Part shown: one piece after another, positions 24,036 through 35,500 of the stretch | Position numbering within the stretch: the stretch's first letter is position 1 | How the letters are laid out: each line of letters begins with the position of its first letter | From: Clytia hemisphaerica | Taxonomy: Eukaryota > Cnidaria > Hydrozoa > Leptothecata > Clytiidae | Direction of reading: 5' to 3' | Assembly (NCBI GenBank): GCA_902728285.1 | Contig: CACVBU010000349.1 | Coordinates: 396,384-460,383 of the forward strand | Length of the DNA: 64,000 nucleotides | Made by a program: the position numbers and the translations under genes | The notes under the pieces: model-generated | Database searches by the model: none | Told to the model about the DNA's origin: nothing | What the model saw: the letters and a program-made list of their open reading frames with translations, nothing else

Positions 24036-24852
24036 ATAGGGTGACCATAAAAATAGTCAAAAAACAAAATATTTCTAATTCACAGAGCAATTCTTGGTAT
24101 AGAAATTCTGTATCTTAATGGCGTATATTAATGTACCATGAGACTTTTTACCAATTTTCTGACAATGCATTCCTCTAGTAAATTTCTTTGTCATTTAATA
24201 ACCAAACCATTATTCTTGGTTCTGTTTTGACACGCTAGCAAGTTAAAAATGTTTCTCTTCCGGTGGTCGAAATAAGGTTTTTTCTTCTGGTCGGTTATTT
24301 TAGTGAATCAGTCATGTTCAGTGTCACCCAAAGGCCGAGCATTGTTTGGCCTGAGGAGCAGAAAATTTTGAAAATTTTTCCCTTCTAGATGGCTTTAAAA
24401 CCCTTTTCTTCATGTCAATTAGTTGCTTAAATTAACTTGAAACAAAGAATGGTAAAGTGCTTTTCAAAGCTTTTAAAACTATCAATAACTAGTAATAAAG
24501 TAGATAGTCCATAAATAACCGAACAGCAAGATTAGTTTAAGTCACTCAAATATTGGTCGGTTATTCTCACAAATTCCGAAAATTTTTGGGTCAGTGATTT
24601 TTTCCTGGTTGGTTTTTCTGCTATTTCAATCACTGCTCTTCTCAAAAAAATGTTTCTAAAAATGTCTCAAACAATGAGATTTTTACGTCATACCAATTTT
24701 TGTGGAATGCAAATTTCTCCTTACCTCACTTGGGACATCATGAAATGACGCGAAGAGACAAAGAGAATCTCTCCATCTTTTTTAATTTCTATAGAACTAA
24801 TTGCTTTGCGAATTAGAAATATTTTGTTGACTTTTTTAATGGTCACCCTGTA
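24036..24852. mobile_element. Tc1/mariner-type non-autonomous element, ~75-bp inverted ends
   Basis: The left end TAGGGTGACCATAAAAATAG, continuing with AAAATATTTCTAATTC and AGCAATT, is mirrored at 24790-24852 (GAATTAGAAATATTTTG, ATGGTCACCCTGTA). About 0.8 kb, no transposase frame. Confidence 0.8.
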
Positions 24853-25470
24853 TAGGGAGGTCGAATGCTATTTTTGCACACACAAAAACTGCAAAAAGAG
24901 AAAGAGGATTTTTGCTGTCTTGCTCACCTAATAACTTTAAAATTATTCACCCAAACTAGTTCATTCTACTTTTTTAAATCAGTAGAAAATTTTATCAAAG
25001 CAACAAGTTATCACATTCTTTTTGGTCCGGGGTAAAATTTGTAAATAAAAAAGCTGATGGCAGCAAAAAAATTAATAATAATTTAATGTGAGGGTAATTT
25101 CTCCTCAAGATTGTAAAAATTTATTTTAATAAATTACTTTATATTAAATTATGGACAAAAACCAAACTTTTACATGCTTTAAAATTTTGTTCCACATCTT
25201 CAAATAAAAAATATTGAAGAAAATAAAATCTTCCATCTCTTACAGACTTTCCACATGTAGCATCTTTAAATTAGCTCAGATGAAAGAATCACAGATTAGA
25301 TAATTAGAATAAGAGATGGTAAAAAAAGCCAATGTAGGTTTTTCTACGAGGATAGGTTTACCAGGGAATTATTAATTCAACTTATTAATTCCAATCAACC
25401 TAATCGAATGATTAGAGTTTGATTACTGAACTGAATCGAAACCTAATGGAACTCTAACAATATCTGTTTG
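24853..25470. other. region upstream of the kinase-SET-recombinase gene
   Basis: Presumed promoter/5' UTR region. No TATA box or 5' exon can be assigned with confidence. A polypyrimidine tract with TTTAG at 25660-25672 may be the acceptor for the first coding exon. Confidence 0.3.
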
Positions 25471-25685
25471 TAGTGGAGTTCGATTATATTAAAGTTGATT
25501 TCCATCCATCAATCGGTTATCCAGGGTTATCTGTTAGTAATAACAAAAAGATATCCATCAAATGGAGTACTGACTGCTGGATTAAAGTGATTGAATACTC
25601 GCTTGACTCCAACTTTTTGCCCCAAATTGTTGTGCTTCCCCTATACAGTGCTTACTTTTTGTTTTGCTTTAGATCTTCAAAAAAT

Positions 25686-26507
25686 ATGGAAATAGATAGT
25701 TTGCCAATAAATTTCAAAACCAAGTTTGATGAAGGTGGTACATCAACCATCCACAAAATAACTTTAAAACGAAAAGCAACAGCTGTTAAGCTGTTCAAAA
25801 ACCAAGTTATTAAAAGAAAAATATCGCAAATTGCGAAAAAATTAAGGCAGTTGGAACACCCAAATTTGGTAAGATTCATTGGATTTTCTTCCAAACCTTC
25901 TGCACTGGTGTTTGAGTTTTGTCAGGTATCTATTGATGGAAACGAGTTCAACAATTTGGCACAACTCGTCAACTACAAAAATGAAATTCAAGCATTTTGT
26001 CTCAATGAAAGACTTGACTTTATGAGACAAATCTCAGAGGGAATCTCCTATCTGCACAACAAACAGATCATTCATCGTGACATCAAACCAAACAATTTTT
26101 TAGTCCAACAAAGTGATACTGGAGTTGTGGTCAAAGTGTCTGATTTTGACGATGTAGTTGTCTTAAAGACTGCTATAACCTGCAGTACCACCAACTGGCA
26201 AGCTGGAATGACGCTTGCATACACTGCTCCAGAAATATGCTCTGGAGCATCTGCCCACACGTCTTTCGAGACTGACATATACTCATTGGCCGTGTGTTGT
26301 TTTCAAATCTTGTTTAACAAGCCATTTATATGGGAAGGTGTGTTACCCTTCATGAACGACTCACTACTGATCAACGCTCTAGCAGAAAACAAACGACCCG
26401 ATTTTGGCATGATTGAACAGCTATACGTAGCAGACATGAAGAAAATTAAGGAGTTGATTGTAGGATGTTGGTCAACTGACCCCTCGGTTAGACCCAAGAT
26501 TTCAGAG
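25686..26507 (+). CDS. exon 1: protein kinase domain
   Basis: A Ser/Thr- or TKL-like kinase fold of about 280 residues. Residues counted from the 25686 ATG: degenerate Gly-rich loop FDEGGTSTIHK (14-24), beta-3 Lys in TAVKLF (K35), HPNLVRFIG (58-66), catalytic loop HRDIKPNNFLV (130-140), metal-binding DFD (153-155) in place of DFG, APE (181-183), and DIYSLAVCCFQIL in the F helix. The usual C-helix Glu is not obvious (a Gln lies near its place). The HRD Asp and Lys are present, so catalysis is possible. An in-frame upstream ATG at 25473 would add 71 residues of non-kinase sequence that runs through the pyrimidine-rich acceptor; I consider that less likely. Confidence 0.88.
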
Positions 26508-29500
26508 GTTTGTTTTTTTTAATTGGTTTGATTCCATCCACAACATAGTGTCCTAATAGATGGTCCCTCCCCTTGAAAACTGAAAAAATCTCTTTGCCCC
26601 CCCCCCCTCTTTTAGTCTCAGGTTTATAAAAAAAAGCATTATTTTTGCATTTTTGCTTTGGGATTTTTATTCTCGTCATATCTAAAATAAAAGATAAAAT
26701 CCTAAATTCTCCTAAATTTTGAAAAGTCTCCTAAAATCTCCTAAATAATATTTCAAAAATTCAATTTACTCTGATTATTCAATTTTCAAAAAGTAATAAA
26801 TGAAGCACTGGTAGTATGATGTTGAGATACATACATTGCCTTGATCGGTTGTACATCATTTAATGCTATTACAAAATATATCTTTGGAAGTTATGAAAAA
26901 AATATATCTTTGAAAGTTATGAAAATTTTGTAGAATTTTCTCTTCAAAAATCCTGAAATTCATTGAAAAAGTGTGAAAATCTCCTCAAAACTCCTAAATT
27001 TTTTAACCAAAAAATTCAGTTTCTCCAAAAAAAAATAGTTGAAAATTACCTAAAATCTACTAGATTCTCCTAAATTTTCATCGAAACAAAATCGTGGTAA
27101 CCCTGTAATAATATCAATACACTAAAGCTCTTAACAAAGTCTTGTAATAGTCTTAGAGTCTTAAAGTCTTAGGGGAAGAAATTTTGCAGCATTTAATCTC
27201 GCAAAATTGGGTCTGATTATCGAAATTGAATGCTGCAAAATTTCTTCCCTGAAGGAAACTGTGTTTTAACCTTTTTTCTGTTTTGAACTCACATTTTTTA
27301 TTACGGATGGTCAGACTATGTTATAAAAATAACAGAAAACTGGACTTTTTTTCTGATTTTTTCTCCCCCTTTTGATTTCCCCCTAGAATCTTGATAATTA
27401 TTTTCCCCACCCCTTGGCCAATTTGGGGAAAAAATCCCCCCCCCCCCACCTCTGTTTAAAAGGAGGACAAACAACCTCAAAGCAAGTTTTGTTATAAGGG
27501 CTGCTAATCGTTGAAATTATTCTTGCCCATGGGTTACACTGTTTTTCATGAAAAAATTTTGCATTGATGTTTAAATTTTCATCCATTGAAAAAAAAATAA
27601 TGAAGTCATTACTCTTAGGTTCCAAATAAACGGGCCCCCCCGCTTGTTAATTTTTCGAAAATTTTCCAACCCCCCCGGACCTTATTAGGACCCCCCCCCC
27701 CCGTTTATTAATCTCGAAGAATATTTTCAGCTTTCAAAGAGAAGGTCCCTTATTTTGCTTTAAATAGCGTAGTTTTAGCCTATTTTTACCTTATTTTTGG
27801 GTTTCAGAAGTACAATTTCCAACCCCCCGGCAATTAGGTCCCCCCCGTTTATTAAAATCTAGAAAATTTTCCAACCCCCCCGTTTATTCGAACCCCCCCC
27901 CGTTTATTTGGAACCTAAGAGTATATGTTGCAAAAAAGAAAAATACAAAGAAAGAGGTTGGTTGGGATAAACAAACTGGGCTCTATCTTTTATTTTAGGT
28001 AGTTGATGCATTGGGAAGTATTTTTGGAACAGGATCTCGTGTTAAAAAGGTAACTTTGTTCGAAGAGCCAACTCATGTACGTATTTGTATTTGTTTTTAA
28101 AGACCATGAGAAAATAGTCACAGAGTGCTCAAGAAAAATATCGAACAAGTATAGAACTAATCTTATAATGCTACATGATGTTTCATGCTATGCAATTGTC
28201 AGGCAATGTGAAAAATTTCAAGATTTCTGTTTGTTAAAGATTGTTGAGAATAAAAATAAACTAGCTGGGTATGCTATAAAAGTACTTGGATATATTTCTT
28301 TACATATTTCAATAAAAATTTCATCAATTAGGTGTTGCCCAAAAGAATCAAAGTTGACAATAACGCGGTTGCTTTGGAATGGTTGGCATTAAAGAAAGAT
28401 CCCGAGTACATTGAAAAACTTTTTATACATGATTTAATTGGTATGTTTTGTTTAAAAGTGACGTACCAAAGTTTGAGTTTGAAATGTTATGTAACTTTTC
28501 AATATTGGTTAAAGAGACTCTCGGTTGTAAAAATAAATAAAGGGAAAAGCTTGATGATGTGAAACATAAGTAACAAGTAATGAGGAGACTGTTAAAAAGT
28601 TATAGGACTTTGCTAGAATGGATTCAGACCTTTCTTGAGATGTTTTTGTAGAATAGCTGTCATTTAATGAAATTATATTTTTCCTTTTCAACTTCTTGTT
28701 TACCTTTTTTTAGGTTATGGTGTCTTTGCTAAGCGACTGATTACAAAAGGTGAATTCATTGCATCTTACGAAGGAGAAAGGATAACTTGCAAAGAAGGTG
28801 AAAATAGATTGAGCAAGCAAGACGACAACGACAAAAGCTACTTGTACTTTGTATCTCATCGAAAAACTAACTTTTGGTAACTACAATCTCATTTGATATG
28901 TTTTCTCCCAAAAAATGTTGTTTAAAAGGATAGTGTGCTATTCTACTCAACATTATTTTGGAGGGGAGGTCAAGCACTTTCTAACATAGAAAAGTAACTC
29001 TGGAAGGTGAATATTAAGCAAAAGATTGTCTTTAATTTTTTCATTACACTACAACTATCATATTGGGTCAGTGGACTCTGAATAGCAAATTTCTTTGTAA
29101 CATTTTGATTTTCAGACAAGGATAGAAACGGTTACCTTATACTCAACATTATTTTGGGGGAGGGGAAAATTCATTCAAATATAGAAAAGATTCTAGTTTT
29201 TTTTTTTTTCTTGTCCTTTCATTATATTTGGCTGCAAAAATTGTTCGTACTTTCTTTTGTGGCACTACTCTCTTCGATTTTACAAAATGAAATTTGAAAG
29301 TTTACTTTTAGGTTTTATGAAGAAAAAGAAGAATTATTTAGTTTTATTTACATATTTCACAGTATTGATGCGTCAAAAATAGATAGACTTGGCCGGTACA
29401 TAAACGACTCGAAGACACCCAATTGTGCAGTGAAGATAGTTGAAAATAGTCAAAACATCCCATGTGTATCAATTTTCGCCATAAAAGATATACAAGAAGG

Positions 29501-32500
29501 AATGGAAGTTCGTTATAATTATAATGATCGAAATCTCTTCTGGAGAAAGCAGGTATTTGAAATAGATTAACTTGATTTTAGTCTGTCTCTAGGTGATCTC
29601 TACAATCATTGACATTTATATGAGGCGAAGAAATTCCCAACAAAATTTTAAAACCAAAAATGATTTTAAAGTGCTGTAACTTTGGGTGAGTTTTAACTGA
29701 GTTTTAACATTAGAATTAAGACTTAGGAGCTTAGGATATCCGGATCTAAAAACTCGAAAATGGTCCAATAATTGGGTAATTTGGGAAGAATGGTGGGAAC
29801 TTTTTTTTCCCCACAGAAATAACACCAAACCTTATCCCATCTCCTCAAGTTTTGCATGTATAAAAACACTTTGCCTTTGCAGTGGTTGCTTTTACTTTTT
29901 CGTTTTTTAGCCTGCAGGTCCACATCAGTCTTTACTGCCAATGTATATGGAATTGTATATAATATATATATATAGTGAAGATATGTAATATCTGTCATTT
30001 TAGAAAAAGAAAAGTATTGATATATAAATAACTCAAACTGATAAAAACGAAAAAAGTTAAGAATATTTTTGTTAATTGTGTGTATTTACGATTTTTTTTG
30101 GTATTTTTTATTTTTTAATCATTCCGAAACAGAGGGTAATTTAGCAAAAAGTTAAAGGGAATTTAAATAGTGGTATGTGAAAGAAAAACCTAATCCAAAT
30201 GAAGATAGAAGAAAAGTAATAGTGGAGAAACAATGAATTGCAAAAAACTTTTTTGATAATCACACTTCCGTAAGTTCATCAAAATACATACAAAATGGGG
30301 ACAAATACAAAAGCAAACACATCAAATAAATAAAAAAAAAAAAAAAAAAAAAAAATATATATATAGTATATATAGTCTAGAAGTATAAAACCTTCAACTA
30401 CTCACAATGGAAACAATAAATACAAAAACCCACAAAACAAAAAGACAATACAAATACAACAAAAATCTAGAATGAACATTCACAGAAAATCAATCAGGTT
30501 GGAGTAGAATAGGAAAATATGATGACATAGAAATCCGTCAATGTAAAACTAGTGATCTAAAATGACTTTAAGGAAGAAAGTAACTCAATATGAGTTAAGA
30601 TGGAAAGAAGTAACTCAATATGAGTCAAAAAATATTTCAAGAAAACACATTATCTGTTCCTCAGTTTTCGACCTACACAGGATTTCGGCCATTTGTGAAA
30701 ATATCCTCCTATATGATGGAAATAGGGTTGTGTAGGTAGGCCAAGCAGTGTTAATTAGACACCACCACAGATAAAAGATAGTAAAAAGATGTGTTTATTG
30801 AAAGTATAAAACGCGCGCAATAATATAAAATAAACTAAAACGTAACACGGAACCAGCCGAAGAAACTAAAATTACAATGAGAAAAGAAGTATACTTTCTA
30901 CTAGACAAAGTTGCCACACCTTTGACACGTTTCTGCCACAACGTTGAAGAAAGTATACTAGAAGAGAAGGAACTGGGATTGGATTGCCACTATCCAACCC
31001 TGTGGCTCTCACACACATTTTACAGTTCAAAGAATAAGATGGAAAGAGTGGGGAAAGAATGAGAATTTAAAAAATCGGACTATAACCCGGTTCGAAGCCC
31101 CGTACACCGTGACCGCTCACCGCAAGAGCTGGCGAACGAGTGAATCTTGAGAGAGTTGAAATCTTGAAAATTCTGAAAAATGACGAACTATAACCCGTCG
31201 AAGACTGCAATCTAACTTTGCGTTTTCAGCACCTTGACATCGCATTCTTTGTATAAAAACTTTGGCTTTAACTTTCAAGTCCTCGAAAAGTAACGTAGAA
31301 CGAGCAATCCTGAGAAGTTCACCAACAAAAGAAGAATAAAAAATCGATTCTGGCAAGTTGCTATCTTTATGTGGCATTCGGACTATGGAAAAAGGAAATG
31401 CATCCCGTTTATCAAACAACTTATAAATAAATATCCCGTCTTTGATGGTAATATCCAGGTTTAAAAAAGAAGCATGATTACCAGAGTGCTCAATTTTGAG
31501 TTCAAGCTCATCTGGATAGATATCTCTATACACAGACTGAAACAAGTTACCGTCATTGATCGCACACAAATCATCAATGAATCTTTTAGTCGAATGAAAA
31601 TGGCGAGCCTTAACCTTATTTTCCTCAATGATCCTTCTCATATACCTTTGTTCGTATTGGTAGAGGAAAAGATTAGCCCAAAATGGCGCCGGATCGATTC
31701 CCATGGGAATCCCGATCACTTGACACATAACAATATCACCTGCATTGAAAAAACAATTTTTTATCAGATGTTTCATAGCAGTTTTCAAAGAATTCTGTGT
31801 AAAAGACACAGAAGATTTGGGTTTTGTTTTTGACCAATACGCTTTATCATTTTTAGAAATAGCGATAAACTTGCAGTTACCTGCATCAAATACAAAATCA
31901 ATGACCTCTGATAGTTCTTTAATCAGTTTGTCATGAGGAATCTTTGTGTACAATGTACTAAAGTCAAAGGTGGAAATAGATTTGGCGTTTTTCTTTTTAT
32001 TGATTCGGTTGAGTGAATCTAGTACTGGATCACAATTTTGAAGTACCCAAAATTTATTATAATTGCTCAAAAACTTTGCTTTGGTATGGAAATTTTCAAC
32101 TTGTCTGTAAACAAGCTTAAAAACTAGACTGACAGATCTAGAAATCAGTTTGGTGGAACAATGTTTTGAAGCGATAATGAAACGTTTACCAGTAGGAGTC
32201 TTGTGTTTCTTTGGAGTCCAATAGATACATGGAAGATCCAAGTCCTTCTCAGAAACAGCAAGACCAAAACGTTTAGAAAAACGAACATTTTCATTCACCA
32301 TTTCTGCTTTATATATATATAGTGAAGATATGTAATATCTGTCATTTTAGAAAAAGAAAAGTATTGATATATAAATAACTCAAACTGATAAAAACGAAAA
32401 AAGTTAAGAATATTTTTGTTAATTGTGTGTATTTACGATTTTTTTGGTATTTTTTATTTTTTAATCATTCCGAAACAGAGGGTAATTTAGCAAAAAGTTA

Positions 32501-35500
32501 AAGGGAATTTAAATAGTGGTATGTGAAAGAAAAACCTAATCCAAATGAAGATAGAAGAAAAGTAATAGTGGAGAAACAATGAATTGCAAAAAACTTTTTT
32601 GATAAACACACTTCCGTAAGTTCATCAAAATACATACAAAATGGGGACAAATACAAAAGCAAACACATCAAATAAATTTAAAAAAAAAAAAAAAAAAAAA
32701 AAGGATACATAAACAAAACAAAACCCGAAGTCCCAGACTTGTGACTGGCATAGTGACTTTCCACGTGTTTAAGGGCCCACACTCAGTCGCCTTCGGAAAA
32801 CATACTAAAAAAAGGAACTGACCAGCAGCTTCCAAATAAATAACAGACAACAAACAGATACTACAACAAACACAATCTTACATAAAAATAGAAAAAATCA
32901 CACAAAAACTGAAAAGAATAGAATCGTAAGTTGGCCGAGAACCCGGTTCGGCGTGCCGCGACGGGAGAACCGCACAGGGCAAAGAAAAGCAGGAAATGAA
33001 TACCTCCGATGCTAATGCTAATTCTTTAGACAAAAAAAACAAAAAAAAACACAATCACACATACAATACACAAGAAACAATTTCACAATTTGAAAATATG
33101 TAAAAATTCTTCGACGGTTTTCCCATACTTCATAAAACAGTCAGGAAACCTGGAAAAACATTTGACAACTTGCTTCTTCAAGAAAGCGTTTGAAGCACCC
33201 TGGTTTCGCATTCGAATGAAAAGCTCAGTGACTCTAGGAGTCAGATCTTCAAACATGAGTGTGCTACGTGCTATCCGTAAAATTTCTGAAAAGACGGATC
33301 CATAAAAAATGCACGATGGGATGTTACTGTCGGCATGTGGCATCCTTACAATGAAGAAGGGAAAGGCATCTCTCTTATCAAAAAGTTTATATCTAAAAAT
33401 ATTGTTTTCAACGGTGATATCTAAATCTAAAAACGATGCATGGTTTCCATGGTGCTCAACTTTGAGATCTAGTTCTTTAGGGTAAATCTGTTTGTAGCAA
33501 TTATGAAACTCATCTCTGTCATTTAAGGCACACAAATCATCAATAAATCTACCTACAGAGTGGAAGTTATAGGCACTAGGCGAACTAGCAGAAATGAGAC
33601 CTTTGACATACTCAGATTCAAAATGGTACAAAAACAAATTTGCCCAAAAAGGAGCAGGATCTATTCCCATGGGAATTCCAATGCACTGTTTAAGAATAGA
33701 ATTGCCAACTTTGAAAAAGCAATTTTTTATCAGAAAGGACACACACTCAGACAGTGAAGTACTAGTAAAGAACCTATCATCCTTCCCTTTTGTAGTCCAG
33801 TATGCTGAAGTATTTGAAAAACCAAGTTTATTTCTACAACCTAAATCAAACACAAAGTTAATAATTTTGGTTAAAATTTCAATGAGAAGATCGTGTGGAA
33901 GGGTTGTGTACAGTGTTGCAAAATCGAATGTCGAAATTCGTTTTGCTTTTTTCTTAGCATTGATTCTGTTAAGATGTCCAATAACAGGCAAAGAATTTTG
34001 TACAACCCAGAACTTATTGAAACTAGAAAAGAAACGAGATTTATGATGGAATTGCTCAACATGTTTGTATAGAACTTTGAAGACCATGGATACAGCACGA
34101 GACAGCGGTTTGGTACTACATGATTTGGAAGCAATGATGAAGCGGCAACCAATAGGATTCTTATGCATTTTAGGAATCCAATACATAATGGGGAGAGTTT
34201 TCATTTTGTCAGATAATGATAATCCAAATGTTTTACACAAGTTTTCGCTATTTTCTAAAATGGAGTTCAAATCAAGATTAGAAGGCTGATAGGTGTTATT
34301 TCCAGAGATTTCTCTCAGTAATCTAGAAACATAAAACTTTTTACAAATCAAAGCAAAGTTCTTAGATGCTTTGTCGATTGTGACAATGACAAATCTTTTC
34401 TGTAAGGTTTCCAGATATGCCAGCACTTCTGGATTCTTTAGAATAGGTTTAGTGTCATGTATTTTCGTTTTCTTTTTGAGTTTTCTAATCTTAATTTCAA
34501 CTTTCGAAATAATTGTGTCCCTCCAAAATTTAAATGCCCTAGCTTTGAATTTAGTTTTTTGCTCTAAAGTATCAATGCATTCATCTAAACTAGTAATGAT
34601 ATTTTCTAAAGCTGTTTTAAAATTTACACGTTTTGGTTCACGGTAGTTGGGGCCTTTAGTTAAAAGTTTACGTAATTTAGAATTTTCTACAATTCTCAAA
34701 TCACCAGTTATAATGTGTTGGTGGAAAGGATCACAAAATTCTGAATTAACACATTCACAACGATCAGAGTCAAGTGTAAATGAGACCTCATCATCGATAA
34801 AAATAGAATTTACAGCGTCTTGATAATTGAGAATTTTATTTCGTATAGTTTTATGTAGAGAATAAGTGACAACTGGTCTATTTTCTTTGGTCGTCAAAGG
34901 TTCAGGAAGAAGTTCTAAAATGTCAGGTTGGTTTAAAATAGAAGGAAGATGAATGAGTTCTATGGCTTTGTTGTCAAAAAATACATTGCAAATATGTTTT
35001 GGTGCTACTTTCTTTGCTTTACTAGGGAGTGGAATATAAATAAGAGTTTCGATGATATCCAAAATGTAAAGATAGTGTTGCTCAGAGAAAGAGTCAAGAG
35101 AAACCAAAGGACCACGTGAGATAATTTCGGAAGCAATTTTCTTCAAAGTCGATTTCTTTAGCCTGTTAAGTGCAACTCTGATAGAATCAATGATGTCATT
35201 CTGAAGATGATATAATTTTGTATATAGAACCTGACCTGCATTAACAAATAAATTAATAATAATAATAATAATAACTAATTTTGACAAATTTTTTCTCGAT
35301 TCGCCAAATTTGCTAAAATAAATTCCCTTAATAAGGTACCTAAAATTGCCAACAAAATTATGCTGGTGATGTAGTAGGTAGATTGTATATTGTAGGCTTT
35401 AAAATGCTATCTGTATCCATGCACAGCTATGTTTGTGGGTAATTTGCATCTTTAATGTATTTGACTTTAAAAGCTAGGTTTCTTAGACACTATAAATGAT

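Noticed and set aside
25473-25685. 71-residue N-terminal extension of the kinase
   Set aside because: In frame, but it crosses a strong polypyrimidine-TTTAG acceptor and has no kinase-like features; kept as an alternative start only.
31080-31115. tRNA gene
   Set aside because: Only a B-box-like GGTTC element is seen; no cloverleaf or anticodon arm could be folded.
30600-32990. Hammerhead ribozyme in the Penelope-like 3' region
   Set aside because: Expected from the literature on Penelope-like elements, but I found no CTGATGA with a matching GAAA core and stem; CTGAGTG...GTGGAAAGTC near 32770 fails the core consensus.
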